Source: Leifsonia sp. EB41
Lineage (GTDB): Bacteria; Actinomycetota; Actinomycetes; Actinomycetales; Microbacteriaceae
Assembly: GCF_041262565.1 (NCBI RefSeq)
Contig: NZ_JBGCCJ010000001.1
Span: 3,162,001-3,226,000, forward strand
Direction of reading: 5' to 3'
Length of the DNA stretch: 64,000 bases
Numbering within the stretch: position 1 is the stretch's first letter; each line of letters starts with the position of its first letter. A model generated the notes under the pieces. The model was not told the DNA's origin. It was given only the letters and a program-made list of their open reading frames with translations, and searched no databases. Of this stretch, positions 9,644-17,633 are shown in pieces. The translations under genes were made by a program, and so were the position numbers.

Positions 9644-10837
9644 TCAGCCGCGGGCGCCGATGAGGTGCTCGAGCGCGAGCTGCTGCAGGCGGACGAAGCC
9701 GAAGCCCTTGCCGCCGAAGTAGGCGCCCGCGTCGAAGTCCTCGTACGCGCTGCGGTCGGCGAGCAGATCGTCGTAGCTCTCGCCCGCGCCGAGCGTCGGC
9801 TGGGACAGCTCGGTCACGCGGGAGGCCTCCAGCGCCGCCTGCACCTCGGGGTCGGCGCGGAACGCGGCCGCCCGCTCCTTCAGCAGCAGGTAGGTGCGCA
9901 TGTTCGCGGCGGCCGAGTCCCACACGCCCGTGATGTCCTCGGTGCGCGACGGCTTGTAGTCGAAGTGGCGCGGGCCGTCGTAGGCCTGGCCGCCGTTGGG
10001 GCCGCCGTTCTCGAGCAGGTCGACGAGGGCGAAGGCGTTCTGGAGGTCGCCGTGGCCGAACACGAGGTCCTGGTCGTACTTGATGCCGCGCTGGCCGTTG
10101 AGGTCGATGTGGAAGAGCTTGCCGTGGTACAGCGCCTGCGCGATGCCGGCGGCGAAGTTGAGGCCCGCCATCTGCTCGTGGCCGACCTCGGGGTTGAGGC
10201 CGACGAGCTCCGGGCGCTCCAGCGAGTTGATGAAGGCGAGGGCGTGGCCAACGGTCGGCAGCAGGATGTCGCCGCGCGGCTCGTTCGGCTTCGGCTCGAT
10301 CGCGAAGCGGATGTCGTAGCCCTTGTCGGTGACGTAGTCGCCGAGCAGGTTGACGGCCTCCCGGTAGCGCTCGAGCGCGGCCTGGATGTTCTTGGCCGAG
10401 TCGTACTCGGCGCCCTCGCGGCCGCCCCACATCACGAACGTCTTGGCTCCGAGCTCGGCGGCCAGGTCGAGGTTGCGGAGCACCTTGCGGAGCGCGAAGC
10501 GGCGGACGGCGCGGTCGTTGGAGGTGAAGCCGCCGTCCTTGAAGACGGGCGCGCTGAACAGGTTGGTGGTGACCATCGGCACGATCACGCCGGTGTCGGC
10601 GAGCACCTGCTTCAGGCGGTCGATCTGCTTCTGGCGCTCGGCGTCGGTGGAGCCGAAGGCGAAGAGGTCGTCGTCGTGGAAGGTGAGGCCATAGGCGCCG
10701 AGCTCGCTGAGCCTGGTCACCGCCTCCACCACGTCGAGCTGGGGCCGGGTCGGGCCGCCGAACGGGTCGGTGCCGTTGTAGCCGATGGTCCACAGACCGA
10801 ATGAGAACTTGTCGGCGCGGGTGGGGGTGAGGCTCAT
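9644..10837 (-). CDS. xylA: Xylose isomerase
   Basis: A 397-residue class I (actinobacterial short form) xylose isomerase converting D-xylose to D-xylulose in the cytoplasm with two divalent metals. Residue numbering fits the well-studied Streptomyces enzymes: His54 and Asp57 in LTFHDDDLF, Glu181 and Lys183 in [10 protein letters not shown], Glu217 and His220 in [10 protein letters not shown], and the Asp-rich metal ligands in HIDLNGQRG and [12 protein letters not shown] 10837 has a GGAAGG-type ribosome site. A promoter with an overlapping palindrome lies upstream, and the gene leads the xylAB transcript. Confidence 0.97.
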   Translation of the reverse strand: MSLTPTRADKFSFGLWTIGYNGTDPFGGPTRPQLDVVEAVTRLSELGAYGLTFHDDDLFAFGSTDAERQKQIDRLKQVLADTGVIVPMVTTNLFSAPVFKDGGFTSNDRAVRRFALRKVLRNLDLAAELGAKTFVMWGGREGAEYDSAKNIQAALERYREAVNLLGDYVTDKGYDIRFAIEPKPNEPRGDILLPTVGHALAFINSLERPELVGLNPEVGHEQMAGLNFAAGIAQALYHGKLFHIDLNGQRGIKYDQDLVFGHGDLQNAFALVDLLENGGPNGGQAYDGPRHFDYKPSRTEDITGVWDSAAANMRTYLLLKERAAAFRADPEVQAALEASRVTELSQPTLGAGESYDDLLADRSAYEDFDAGAYFGGKGFGFVRLQQLALEHLIGARG

Positions 10838-10870
10838 GGAAGGTTCCTTCAGCGTCGTCGATGATTTGTT

Positions 10871-10887
10871 GTTTCGATAAACTTATA
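10871..10887 (-). promoter_or_regulatory. Putative xylA promoter -10 with overlapping operator
   Basis: On the minus strand TATAAG (10887-10882) looks like a -10 box and is directly followed by GTTTATCGAAAC (10882-10871), an inverted repeat GTTT-N4-AAAC. A repressor bound there would cover the start of transcription. The likely regulator is the ROK protein at 16173 or a LacI protein of this cluster, which is inference. The spacing to the xylA start is about 34 bases. Confidence 0.45.
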
Positions 10888-10916
10888 CCAGGCCCGACGC
10901 CCGAGCGCCACTCCGA

Positions 10917-11882
10917 TCACATCCGCGACGCCAGCCAGGCGGCCTGCTTGTGCCAGTGCGCGGCCTGGCCGCCCTCGTGGTCGTTGAACGGGTACACCTC
11001 GATCGCGCGGTCCGCCGCCGCCAGGTGGTTGTAGGCCGCGAACGTCGTGGACGGCGGCACCACCGTGTCCATCAGCGCCACCGAGAACAACGACGGCGCG
11101 TGGATGCGGCGGGCGAAGTTCACGCCGTCGAGGTACGACAGCGTGCGGAAGGCCGCGTCCACCTCGTCGCGGTGCACCGACAGGTAGGTGGCCAGCTCCT
11201 GGAACGGCCCGTCGGCCGCGACCTCCGTGCCGCGGCGGTACGCGCACAGGAACGCGACGTCTGGCAGCACCGCCTGCACGTCCGCCAGCGCGCCCGCGGC
11301 GAGGGCGATCCCGCCGCCCTGGCTGCCGCCGGTCACGGCGATCCGCGCCGCGTCGACGAAGGGCAGCGTGCGGGCCGCGTCGACCGCCCGCACCGCGTCG
11401 GTGAACACGCGGCGGTAGTAGTGCTCGTGCGGGTCGTGGATGCCGCGGGTCATGAAGCCGGGGGTCGCCGGACCCGAGCCGTGCGGGTCGGCGGTGCCGC
11501 CTCCCGTGCCCCACCCGCTGCCCTGGCCGCGGGTGTCCATGAACACGTGCACGTAGCCGGCGAGCGCCCAGTCGACGTTCTCGCCGGCGAGGCCGCGGCC
11601 GCCGCCGTAGCCCTGGTACTGCACGACCGCGGGGAGCGGGCCGTCCGCGTGCAGCGGGCGGGAGACCCAGGCGCGCACGGGCTCGCCGCCGAAGCCGGGG
11701 AAGGTCAGGTCCTCCACGATGAGCTGGGTGACGGGAGTCGTCGCGGGCGCCAGCACCACCTCGCCGCCGGCCGCGCGGGACTCCGCGAGCGTCGACTCCC
11801 AGAAGGCGTCGAAGTCGGCGGGCTCCTCCACCTCCGGGCGGAAGTCGGTCAGTTCGGCGAGGGTGAGGTCGGTGAGCGGCAT
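10917..11882 (-). CDS. axe: Acetyl-xylan esterase / cephalosporin-C deacetylase (CE7)
   Basis: A 321-residue alpha/beta hydrolase that removes acetyl groups from xylo-oligosaccharides; CE7 enzymes are cytoplasmic hexamers and no signal peptide is seen. The triad can be placed: Ser187 in the elbow GGSQGG, Asp272 in MDTVVPPST and His302 in NDHEGG. The family motif RGQGSGWGTGGG appears near residue 118. ATG 11882 is preceded by AGAGGAGACCC, a good ribosome site, which decides the start over the longer open frame. It lies upstream of and parallel to xylA, linking xylan deacetylation to xylose use. Confidence 0.93.
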   Translation of the reverse strand: MPLTDLTLAELTDFRPEVEEPADFDAFWESTLAESRAAGGEVVLAPATTPVTQLIVEDLTFPGFGGEPVRAWVSRPLHADGPLPAVVQYQGYGGGRGLAGENVDWALAGYVHVFMDTRGQGSGWGTGGGTADPHGSGPATPGFMTRGIHDPHEHYYRRVFTDAVRAVDAARTLPFVDAARIAVTGGSQGGGIALAAGALADVQAVLPDVAFLCAYRRGTEVAADGPFQELATYLSVHRDEVDAAFRTLSYLDGVNFARRIHAPSLFSVALMDTVVPPSTTFAAYNHLAAADRAIEVYPFNDHEGGQAAHWHKQAAWLASRM

Positions 11883-11929
11883 GGGTCTCCTCTGGAGGGC
11901 GGGTGCGGGGATCGGCGCGGAAGCCTGGC

Positions 11930-11950
11930 GGACATTGTGGCACAGTGTCC
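11930..11950. promoter_or_regulatory. 21-bp palindromic operator between esterase and LacI genes
   Basis: Half-sites GGACA.TGTG and CACA.TGTCC are symmetric around 11940; nine of ten base pairs match. It ends two bases before the ATG of the LacI gene at 11953 and lies 47 bases upstream of the divergent esterase start. The position fits autorepression plus control of the esterase, probably by the LacI protein itself. The symmetry is directly seen; the binding protein is inferred. Confidence 0.65.
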
Positions 11951-11952
11951 CC

Positions 11953-12972
11953 ATGCCAGAACCGACCGCGCCGAGCCGTCCGACGCTGGAGGCGATCGCG
12001 CGGCAGGCGTCCGTGTCGCTGTCCACGGTGTCGAAGGTCCTGAACGGGCGGCCGGGGGTCTCCGCACCCACCCGGGCGGGGGTCGAGGAGCTGCTGCGCG
12101 ACTCCGGCTACGCGCGCCGGGGCCCGGAGCCGGAGCGCGGCGGGCTGGTCGAGCTGGTGGTGGCCGACTTGGTGAGCGAGTGGTCGGTGGAGATCATCCG
12201 CGGCGTCGAGCGGATCACGCGGGAGGCCGGCTTCGTGCTCGCGCTCTCCGCCCTGGGCGACCATCACGAGCCGGGGCGCGACTGGATCACCGGCGTGCTC
12301 AGCCGGAAGCCGGTCGCGGTGATCCTGCAGTTCTCGAACCTGACGGCCGAGCACCGGCAGCAGCTGCGCACCCGCAACATCCCGTTCGTGGTCGTGGACC
12401 CGGCGGGCGACCCGCCGCCGGACGTCCCCGCGATCGGCGCCACCAACTGGGCGGGCGGTGTCGCGGCGACCCGGCACCTGCTGGGGCTCGGCCACACCCG
12501 GATCGCTGTCGTCTCCGGGCCGCCCGACCTGATGTGCTCGCGCGCCCGCGTCGCCGGATACCAGTCGGCGCTGGCGGAGGCCGGCCTCCCGTTCGACCCG
12601 CGGCTGGCGGGCGTCGGCGACTTCGGTCGTGCGGACGGGGAGCGCGAGGCGCGCCGGCTGCTCGAGAAGGCCGACCGCCCCACCGCGATCGTCTGCGGCA
12701 ACGACCTGCAGGCGCTCGGGGCGATGGATGCGGCGTTCGCGCTCGGCCTGGACGTGCCGCGCGATGTGTCGATCGTCGGCTTCGACGACGTCGCGCCGGC
12801 CTCCTGGGTGCGGCCGGCGCTCACGACGATCCGCCAGCCGTTGCAGGAGATGGCGGAGGAAGCGACCCGCACCGCACTGCGCCTGCGCGCCGGAGCCGTC
12901 GAGAACCCCCGGCTGGAGTTGGCGACCTCGCTCGTCGTGCGCGACTCCACCGCGCCGCCCGCTGCGCGCTGA
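11953..12972 (+). CDS. LacI-family transcriptional regulator (xylan/xylose cluster)
   Basis: A 339-residue LacI protein. The helix-turn-helix is at residues about 11-34 (LEAIARQASVSLSTVSKVLNG), followed by a sugar-binding effector domain ending with GFDDVAPASWVRPALTTIRQP. ATG 11953 was chosen because it follows directly after the palindromic operator and puts the helix-turn-helix at the expected place. Divergent from the acetyl-xylan esterase and upstream of an oxidoreductase, it probably responds to a xylan-derived sugar. Confidence 0.92.
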   Translation: MPEPTAPSRPTLEAIARQASVSLSTVSKVLNGRPGVSAPTRAGVEELLRDSGYARRGPEPERGGLVELVVADLVSEWSVEIIRGVERITREAGFVLALSALGDHHEPGRDWITGVLSRKPVAVILQFSNLTAEHRQQLRTRNIPFVVVDPAGDPPPDVPAIGATNWAGGVAATRHLLGLGHTRIAVVSGPPDLMCSRARVAGYQSALAEAGLPFDPRLAGVGDFGRADGEREARRLLEKADRPTAIVCGNDLQALGAMDAAFALGLDVPRDVSIVGFDDVAPASWVRPALTTIRQPLQEMAEEATRTALRLRAGAVENPRLELATSLVVRDSTAPPAAR

Positions 12973-12980
12973 GGCGACGA

Positions 12981-13007
12981 AAGTTTTCCAAGCTCGGCGA
13001 GAAACTT
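12981..13007. promoter_or_regulatory. Putative operator upstream of the Gfo/Idh/MocA gene
   Basis: AAGTTTTC at 12981 and GAGAAACTT ending at 13007 form an inverted repeat (AAGTTT / AAACTT). The AAAGTTTTCC core resembles LacI-type sugar operators. It lies 60 bases before the oxidoreductase start and just after the LacI stop, a natural place for that repressor to act on the downstream operon. Confidence 0.4.
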
Positions 13008-13067
13008 GCGGGGTGAAAATCCCGTTCGTTAGCGTCCACCAGGACGACACGCGAAGGAGCGGCACGG

Positions 13068-14256
13068 ATGACTTCAGCGGCACGCGAGCTGCGGGTGGCG
13101 ATGATCGGCTACGGGTTCATGGGCGCGGCCCACTCCCAGGGCTGGCGGGTCGCGCCGCGGTTCTTCGACCTCGCCGCCGAGCCGGTCATGGCCACGATCG
13201 TCGGCCGCGACCGGGAGCGAGTGGAGGCCGCGCGCACGAAGTTCGGCTGGCAGCGCGCGGAGACCGACTGGCGGCGCGCTGTCGAGGACCCGGACATCGA
13301 CGTCATCGACATCTGCTCGCCCGGCGCCTCGCACGCCGAGATCGCCATCGCCGCGCTGGAGGCGGGCAAGCACGTCCTCTGCGAGAAGCCGCTCGCCAAC
13401 ACGGTCGCCGAGGCGGAGGCGATGGTCGCCGCCGCCGAGCGCGCGGCCGGGCGCGGCGTCCGCTCGATGGTGGGCTTCAGCTACCGCCGCGTCCCCGCGA
13501 TCGGCTACGCGCGCCGCCTGGTGCAGGAGGGCCGCCTCGGCGCCATCCGGCAGGTGCGCGCCCTCTACCTGCAGGACTGGCTGAGCGACGAGAACGGCCC
13601 GATGACCTGGCGGCTCGACAAGGACGCCGCGGGTTCCGGCTCGCTCGGCGACATCGGCGCCCACGCGATCGACCTGGTCGAGCACCTGACCGGCTCCCTA
13701 CTGGAGTCCGTCTCCGGCACGCTCGCCACCTTCGTCGAGGAGCGGCCGCTGCTCGGTGAGACGGTCGGGCTCTCCGGCACGGCTTCCGGCGAACGCGGCC
13801 GGGTGACCGTGGACGACGCCGCCTGGTTCACCGCACGCCTCGGCGGTGGCGCGGCGGCGGGAGCGATCGGCGCGTTCGAGGCGACCCGCTACGCCACGGG
13901 CCGCAAGAACGCGCTGCGGATCGAGCTGAGCGGCTCCCGGGGCGCGATCGCCTTCGACCTGGAGGCGATGAACGAGCTCCAGTTCTACGACGCGACGGCT
14001 CCGGCGGGGGAGCAGGGGCTTCACCCGGATCATCGTGACCGAGCCCGAGCATCCCTACATGACGAACTGGTGGCCCACCGGGCACGCGATCGGCTACGAG
14101 CACGCCTTCAGCCACCAGATCACGGCCTTCGTCGACGCCGTCACGAGCGGCGCCGACCCCGAGCCGTCCTTCGCCGACGGCCTGCACGTCCAGCGCGTGC
14201 TCGACGCCGTCGAGCGCTCCGCCGCCGCCGACAGCGCCTGGACCCCCACAAGCTGA
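13068..14256 (+). pseudogene. Gfo/Idh/MocA family oxidoreductase with a +1 frameshift
   Basis: From ATG 13068 (ribosome site GAAGGAGC) the frame encodes an NAD(P)-binding Rossmann domain (MIGYGFMGAAHSQGW), the EKPLANTVAEAEAM motif and a C-terminal sugar-dehydrogenase domain up to about residue 318. It then turns into Arg-rich nonsense that runs on to 14342. The missing C-terminus (TRIIVTEPEHPYMTNWWPTG and about 55 further residues) continues in the next frame, ending at 14256. A single extra G in the GGGG run at 14015-14018 explains the shift. The whole would be a sugar or inositol-type dehydrogenase of about 395 residues. It may be a recent inactivation or a sequencing error. Confidence 0.8.
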
Positions 14257-14293
14257 CCCCCCGTCGAGAAGGCGCAAAATCGACCGAAAAGCA

Positions 14294-14322
14294 CCGAGTG
14301 GGCGGAATATCCGCCCACTCGG
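14294..14322. terminator. 13-bp perfect hairpin before thuA-like gene
   Basis: CCGAGTGGGCGGA and its reverse complement flank an ATA loop. It follows the oxidoreductase end by 37 bases and ends 16 bases before the next ATG, without a T run. It may attenuate read-through or stabilise an mRNA end. Confidence 0.55.
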
Positions 14323-14338
14323 CACCCGGAAGGAACCC

Positions 14339-15031
14339 ATGACCAGACAAGCCCTCGTCGTCCGCGGCGGCTGGGACGGGCACATGCCCGTCGAGACTAC
14401 CGACCTCTTCATCCCGTTCCTGGAGGAGAACGGTTTCGCCGTGCGGGTGGAGGGGAGCCCCGCCGTGTATACCGACGAGGCGTTCATGGACACGGTCGAC
14501 CTCGTCCTCCAGATCAACACGATGAGCGCCATCGAGCGGGAGGAGTTCGCGGGCCTGCAGCGCGCGATCCTGAACGGCACGGGGATGGGCGGCTGGCACG
14601 GCGGCATCGCCGACTCGTACCGGGACAACGCCGACTACCTGCACATGATCGGCGGCCAGTTCGCCCACCACGCGGGCAAGGACCCGGCGGAGCGCACCGG
14701 CGAGCAGTCGGACAACTACCTCCCGTACACGGTGAACATCACCGAGTACGGCGCCTCCCACCCGATCACGGAAGGCATCGCGGACTTCGACCTGGAGACC
14801 GAGCAGTACTGGGTGCTGAGCGACGAGTACAACGACGTCCTGGCTACGACGACGCAGACCGTGCGGCCGTGGGACGCTTGGAACCGTCCGGTCACCGCGC
14901 CCGCGATCTGGACGCGGCAGTGGGGCAAGGGCCGCATCTTCGTCTCCGCTCCGGGCCATCGGCTGGAGATCGTGGAGTCCCGGCCGGTGCGAACGATCAT
15001 CGAGCGGGGGCTGCTGTGGGCCGCGCGCTGA
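14339..15031 (+). CDS. ThuA-domain protein (trehalose-utilisation-like)
   Basis: A 230-residue ThuA family protein with a class I glutamine-amidotransferase-like fold. Visible blocks are VVRGGWDGHMP at the N-terminus, GMGGWHGGIADSYR near residue 82 and a histidine pair near 105 (QFAHHAGKDP), followed by YTVNITEYGASHPITEGI and the C-terminal WGKGRIFVSAPGHRLEIV. ThuA proteins accompany disaccharide dehydrogenases and are linked to trehalose or sucrose uptake and 3-keto-sugar metabolism. ATG 14339 has an AAGGAA ribosome site. Flanked by two Gfo/Idh/MocA genes, it probably works with them on an oxidised sugar. Confidence 0.88.
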   Translation: MTRQALVVRGGWDGHMPVETTDLFIPFLEENGFAVRVEGSPAVYTDEAFMDTVDLVLQINTMSAIEREEFAGLQRAILNGTGMGGWHGGIADSYRDNADYLHMIGGQFAHHAGKDPAERTGEQSDNYLPYTVNITEYGASHPITEGIADFDLETEQYWVLSDEYNDVLATTTQTVRPWDAWNRPVTAPAIWTRQWGKGRIFVSAPGHRLEIVESRPVRTIIERGLLWAAR

Positions 15032-16113
15032 ACGTCGGGGTCGTGGGCGTCGGCGTCATCTCGGCGCAGTACTTCGCGGAGTTCCCGAAGCTGCCGAACC
15101 TGCGGCTGCGCGCGGTAGCGGACCTCGATCTCGATCGGGCGGCTGCCGTCGCGGCCGAGCAGGGTGTCGAGGCGATGACGGTGGACGAGCTGCTCGCGCA
15201 TCCCGAGGTGGATGTGGTGCTCAACCTGACCATCCCGCTCGCCCACGTGGACATCGCGTTGCGCGCGCTCGCGGCGGGCAAGCACGTCTACGGCGAGAAG
15301 CCGCTCGCTCTCACGACGGCGGAGGCGGCGCCGGTGCTCGCGGACGCAGCCGCGCGCGGACTGCGGGTGGGCTGCGCGCCGGACACCGTACTCGGCACCG
15401 GCATCCAGACCGCGCGCGCCGTGCTCGACGAGGGCCGCATCGGCGTGCCGCTCGGCGCCGCGGTGGCGTGGACGGCGCCCGGACACGAGCTGTGGCATCC
15501 TGCGCCCGCGTTCTACTACCAGCCGGGCGGCGGGCCGCTGTTCGACATGGGGCCGTACTACCTGACGTCGCTCGTGACGTTCTTCGGGCCGGTCGTGCGG
15601 GTGTCGGGGGCGACCCGGCGCTCGGAGCGCGAGCGCGCGATCGCCACCGGGCCGAACGCGGGGGCCGTGGTGCCGGTGGACGTGGACACGCACGTCACCG
15701 CGATCCTGGAGCACGTGTCCGGAGTGGTCTCGACCGTGACCGTCTCGTTCGAGGTGTGGGCCTCCCGGGTGCCGCTGTTCGAGGTCTACGGCACCGCGGG
15801 GACCCTCGCCGCGCCCGACCCGAACCGGTTCTCCGACCCGGTGCTGGTCGCGACAGCGGACGACCGTGAGTTCCGGGAGGTCGAGGTGGCGGGTGGCTAT
15901 GCCGACGCGGGACGCGGCTTCGGTCTCGCCGACCTGGCCCGCGCGATCGAGACGGACCGGCCGCACCGCGCCTCGGGGGAGCTGGCCTTCCACGTGCTGG
16001 AGATCATGGAGGCCGTGCTCGCGGCGGGCGCCCGGCACGAGGTCGTGACGCTGACCTCCACTGTCGAGCGGCCCGAAGCGGTGCCGGCGGGGGCGCGGCC
16101 AGAGTCGTGGTGA
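15016..16113 (+). CDS. Gfo/Idh/MocA family oxidoreductase
   Basis: A 365-residue NAD(P)-dependent sugar or polyol dehydrogenase. The N-terminal Rossmann motif VGVVGVGVISAQYF starts at residue 7; the family motif GEKPLALTTAEAAPVLADAA is near residue 95, followed by the alpha/beta substrate domain with PGGGPLFDMGPYYLTSLV near 175. GTG 15016 overlaps the ThuA stop by 16 bases and puts the Rossmann strand at the usual place, implying translational coupling with ThuA. Substrate unknown; the setting suggests a glycoside or ketosugar. Confidence 0.88.
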   Translation: MGRALNVGVVGVGVISAQYFAEFPKLPNLRLRAVADLDLDRAAAVAAEQGVEAMTVDELLAHPEVDVVLNLTIPLAHVDIALRALAAGKHVYGEKPLALTTAEAAPVLADAAARGLRVGCAPDTVLGTGIQTARAVLDEGRIGVPLGAAVAWTAPGHELWHPAPAFYYQPGGGPLFDMGPYYLTSLVTFFGPVVRVSGATRRSERERAIATGPNAGAVVPVDVDTHVTAILEHVSGVVSTVTVSFEVWASRVPLFEVYGTAGTLAAPDPNRFSDPVLVATADDREFREVEVAGGYADAGRGFGLADLARAIETDRPHRASGELAFHVLEIMEAVLAAGARHEVVTLTSTVERPEAVPAGARPESW

Positions 16114-16150
16114 GGTCCGCGACGTGGTGACGTCCGCCGCACCCCGAGAC

Positions 16151-16161
16151 CTGTAATACAG
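16151..16161. promoter_or_regulatory. Short palindrome / -10-like box before the ROK gene
   Basis: CTGTAATACAG is symmetric around its central base and contains TAATAC, which could serve as a -10 box. It lies 12 bases before ATG 16173, so autoregulation and a very short leader are possible. Confidence 0.35.
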
Positions 16162-16172
16162 TGACCGGGACC

Positions 16173-17357
16173 ATGAACGGCAGGACGACGGCGGGGACGA
16201 ACCTCGACACGGTGCGGCGGCACAACCTCTCCGCCGTGCTCGGGATGGTGCACCGCGAGGGCCCGCTGGCGCGCTCGGCGCTCACCCAGGCGACCGGCCT
16301 CAACCGCTCGACCATCGGCGCGCTCGTCGCCGAGCTGGCCGAGTTCGGGCTGGTGCGCGAGCGCGAGCCGGAGACCAGCAACCGGGTCGGGAGGCCGTCC
16401 CCGGTCGTCGCCGCCGACGGCCGGGTCGTCGCGCTCGCCGTCAACCCTGAGGTCGACGCGGTCACGGTCGGCGTCGTCGGGCTCGACGCGCAGGTGCACC
16501 GCCGGGTGCGCTATCCCACCGGGCATGTCCCGACCGCCGCGGAGGCCGCTGCCATCGCGGCCGCCGTGATCGACGGGCTGCGGCCCGAGCTGGCCGCGGC
16601 CTCCCGGGTCGTCGGCGTCGGCGTCGCGGTGCCCGGGCTCGTGCGGGAGGAGGACGGCGTGGTCCGCCTCGCCCCGCACCTGGAGTGGGCGGAGGAGCCG
16701 TTCGCGGCCGAGCTCGCGGAGGCCACCGGCTACCCCGTGGTCGCCGCCAACGACGCGAGCCTCGGCGCGAACGCCGAACGGCTGTTCGGCGCCGGCCGGG
16801 GCGCCGACGACATCGTCTACGTCAACGGCGGCGCGTCCGGCATCGGCGCGGGCGTCATCGTCGGCGGGAGGCCGCTGACCGGCATCAGCGGTTACGCCGG
16901 CGAGCTCGGCCACACGCTGGTGAACTCGGCGGGCGTGCGCTGCCACTGCGGCGCGATCGGCTGCCTGGAGACCGAGGTGAGCCAGCGCGCGCTGCTGCGG
17001 GTGCTCGGGCTGGCCTCCGCCGACCCCGACGAGCTCTCGCGGGCACTGGGGGCGGCTGTGGCGGCAGGTGACACGGCCGTGCTCGCCGAGGTGGACCGCC
17101 AGCTCGGCTTCCTGGCGACCGCGCTGCGCAACGCGACCAACGTCTTCGACCCGGACCGGATCGTGCTCGGCGGGTTCCTGGGGGCGCTGCACGAGCTCGC
17201 GCCCGACCGGCTGCCCGAGCTCGTGGCATCGCAGGCGCTCGCCGCCTCGGCCGAGACCCTCACCATCACCCGGGCCGCCCTCGGCAGCGACATCCTCCTG
17301 ATCGGCGCCGCCGAACTCGCCTTCACCCCGCTCTTAGCCGCCCCCTCCGCCGCGTAG
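16173..17357 (+). CDS. ROK-family transcriptional repressor (XylR/NagC type)
   Basis: A 394-residue regulator with an N-terminal winged helix-turn-helix (residues about 12-70; RSALTQATGLNRSTIGALVAE) and a ROK sugar-kinase-like domain. The zinc-binding ROK signature CHCGAIGCLETE is present near residue 260, and the GVGVAVPGLV and ANDASLGANAERLFGAG motifs are also seen. GTG 16161 is an alternative start four codons upstream; neither has a clear ribosome site. It sits at the end of the xylose/oxidoreductase block and is a candidate xylose-responsive repressor of xylA. Confidence 0.9.
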   Translation: MNGRTTAGTNLDTVRRHNLSAVLGMVHREGPLARSALTQATGLNRSTIGALVAELAEFGLVREREPETSNRVGRPSPVVAADGRVVALAVNPEVDAVTVGVVGLDAQVHRRVRYPTGHVPTAAEAAAIAAAVIDGLRPELAAASRVVGVGVAVPGLVREEDGVVRLAPHLEWAEEPFAAELAEATGYPVVAANDASLGANAERLFGAGRGADDIVYVNGGASGIGAGVIVGGRPLTGISGYAGELGHTLVNSAGVRCHCGAIGCLETEVSQRALLRVLGLASADPDELSRALGAAVAAGDTAVLAEVDRQLGFLATALRNATNVFDPDRIVLGGFLGALHELAPDRLPELVASQALAASAETLTITRAALGSDILLIGAAELAFTPLLAAPSAA

Positions 17358-17369
17358 CCCCTCGATCTC

Positions 17370-17421
17370 TTCCGGAGTTGTGTACGCCCACGCCCGGCGT
17401 GTCGCGTACGCAACTCCGGAA
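17370..17421. terminator. 18-bp inverted repeat after the ROK gene
   Basis: TTCCGGAGTTG-GTACGC and GCGTAC-CAACTCCGGAA pair with one mismatch; the 16-base centre contains a second small hairpin. It starts 13 bases after the ROK stop and probably ends that transcript, although no T run follows. Confidence 0.6.
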
Positions 17422-17468
17422 TCGATGGCGGGTTGGGTGCGTCCAGCGAAATTGGGGGGATGTGCACG

Positions 17469-17633
17469 TTCACATTTCGGGGCCGGAGGCTGTAAGCTAG
17501 GCAGGCGCCCGCGATCGAATCGATTCGAACGGGCGGCTCCCAGCACCGCGACCGCCTCGCGGTGCTGTCGTTTTGCGTCCAGTGCCGGGCGCGTGCCCCC
17601 TCCCCACACGCCCTCCAGCAGAAGGACTCTTTC
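17469..17633 (+). promoter_or_regulatory. Leader with promoter-like boxes, stem-loop and terminator ahead of an efflux gene
   Basis: TTCACA (17469-17474) and TAAGCT (17493-17498) resemble -35 and -10 boxes. Downstream lies a stem GCCCG/CGGGC (17507-17534) enclosing the palindrome TCGAATCGATTCGA. Next comes a strong GC hairpin, CAGCACCGCG/CGCGGTGCTG (17541-17567), followed by TCGTTTT, a good intrinsic terminator. The gene start is 60 bases further on with an AGAAGGA ribosome site. The layout fits an attenuated leader; the boxes are weak. Confidence 0.45.
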
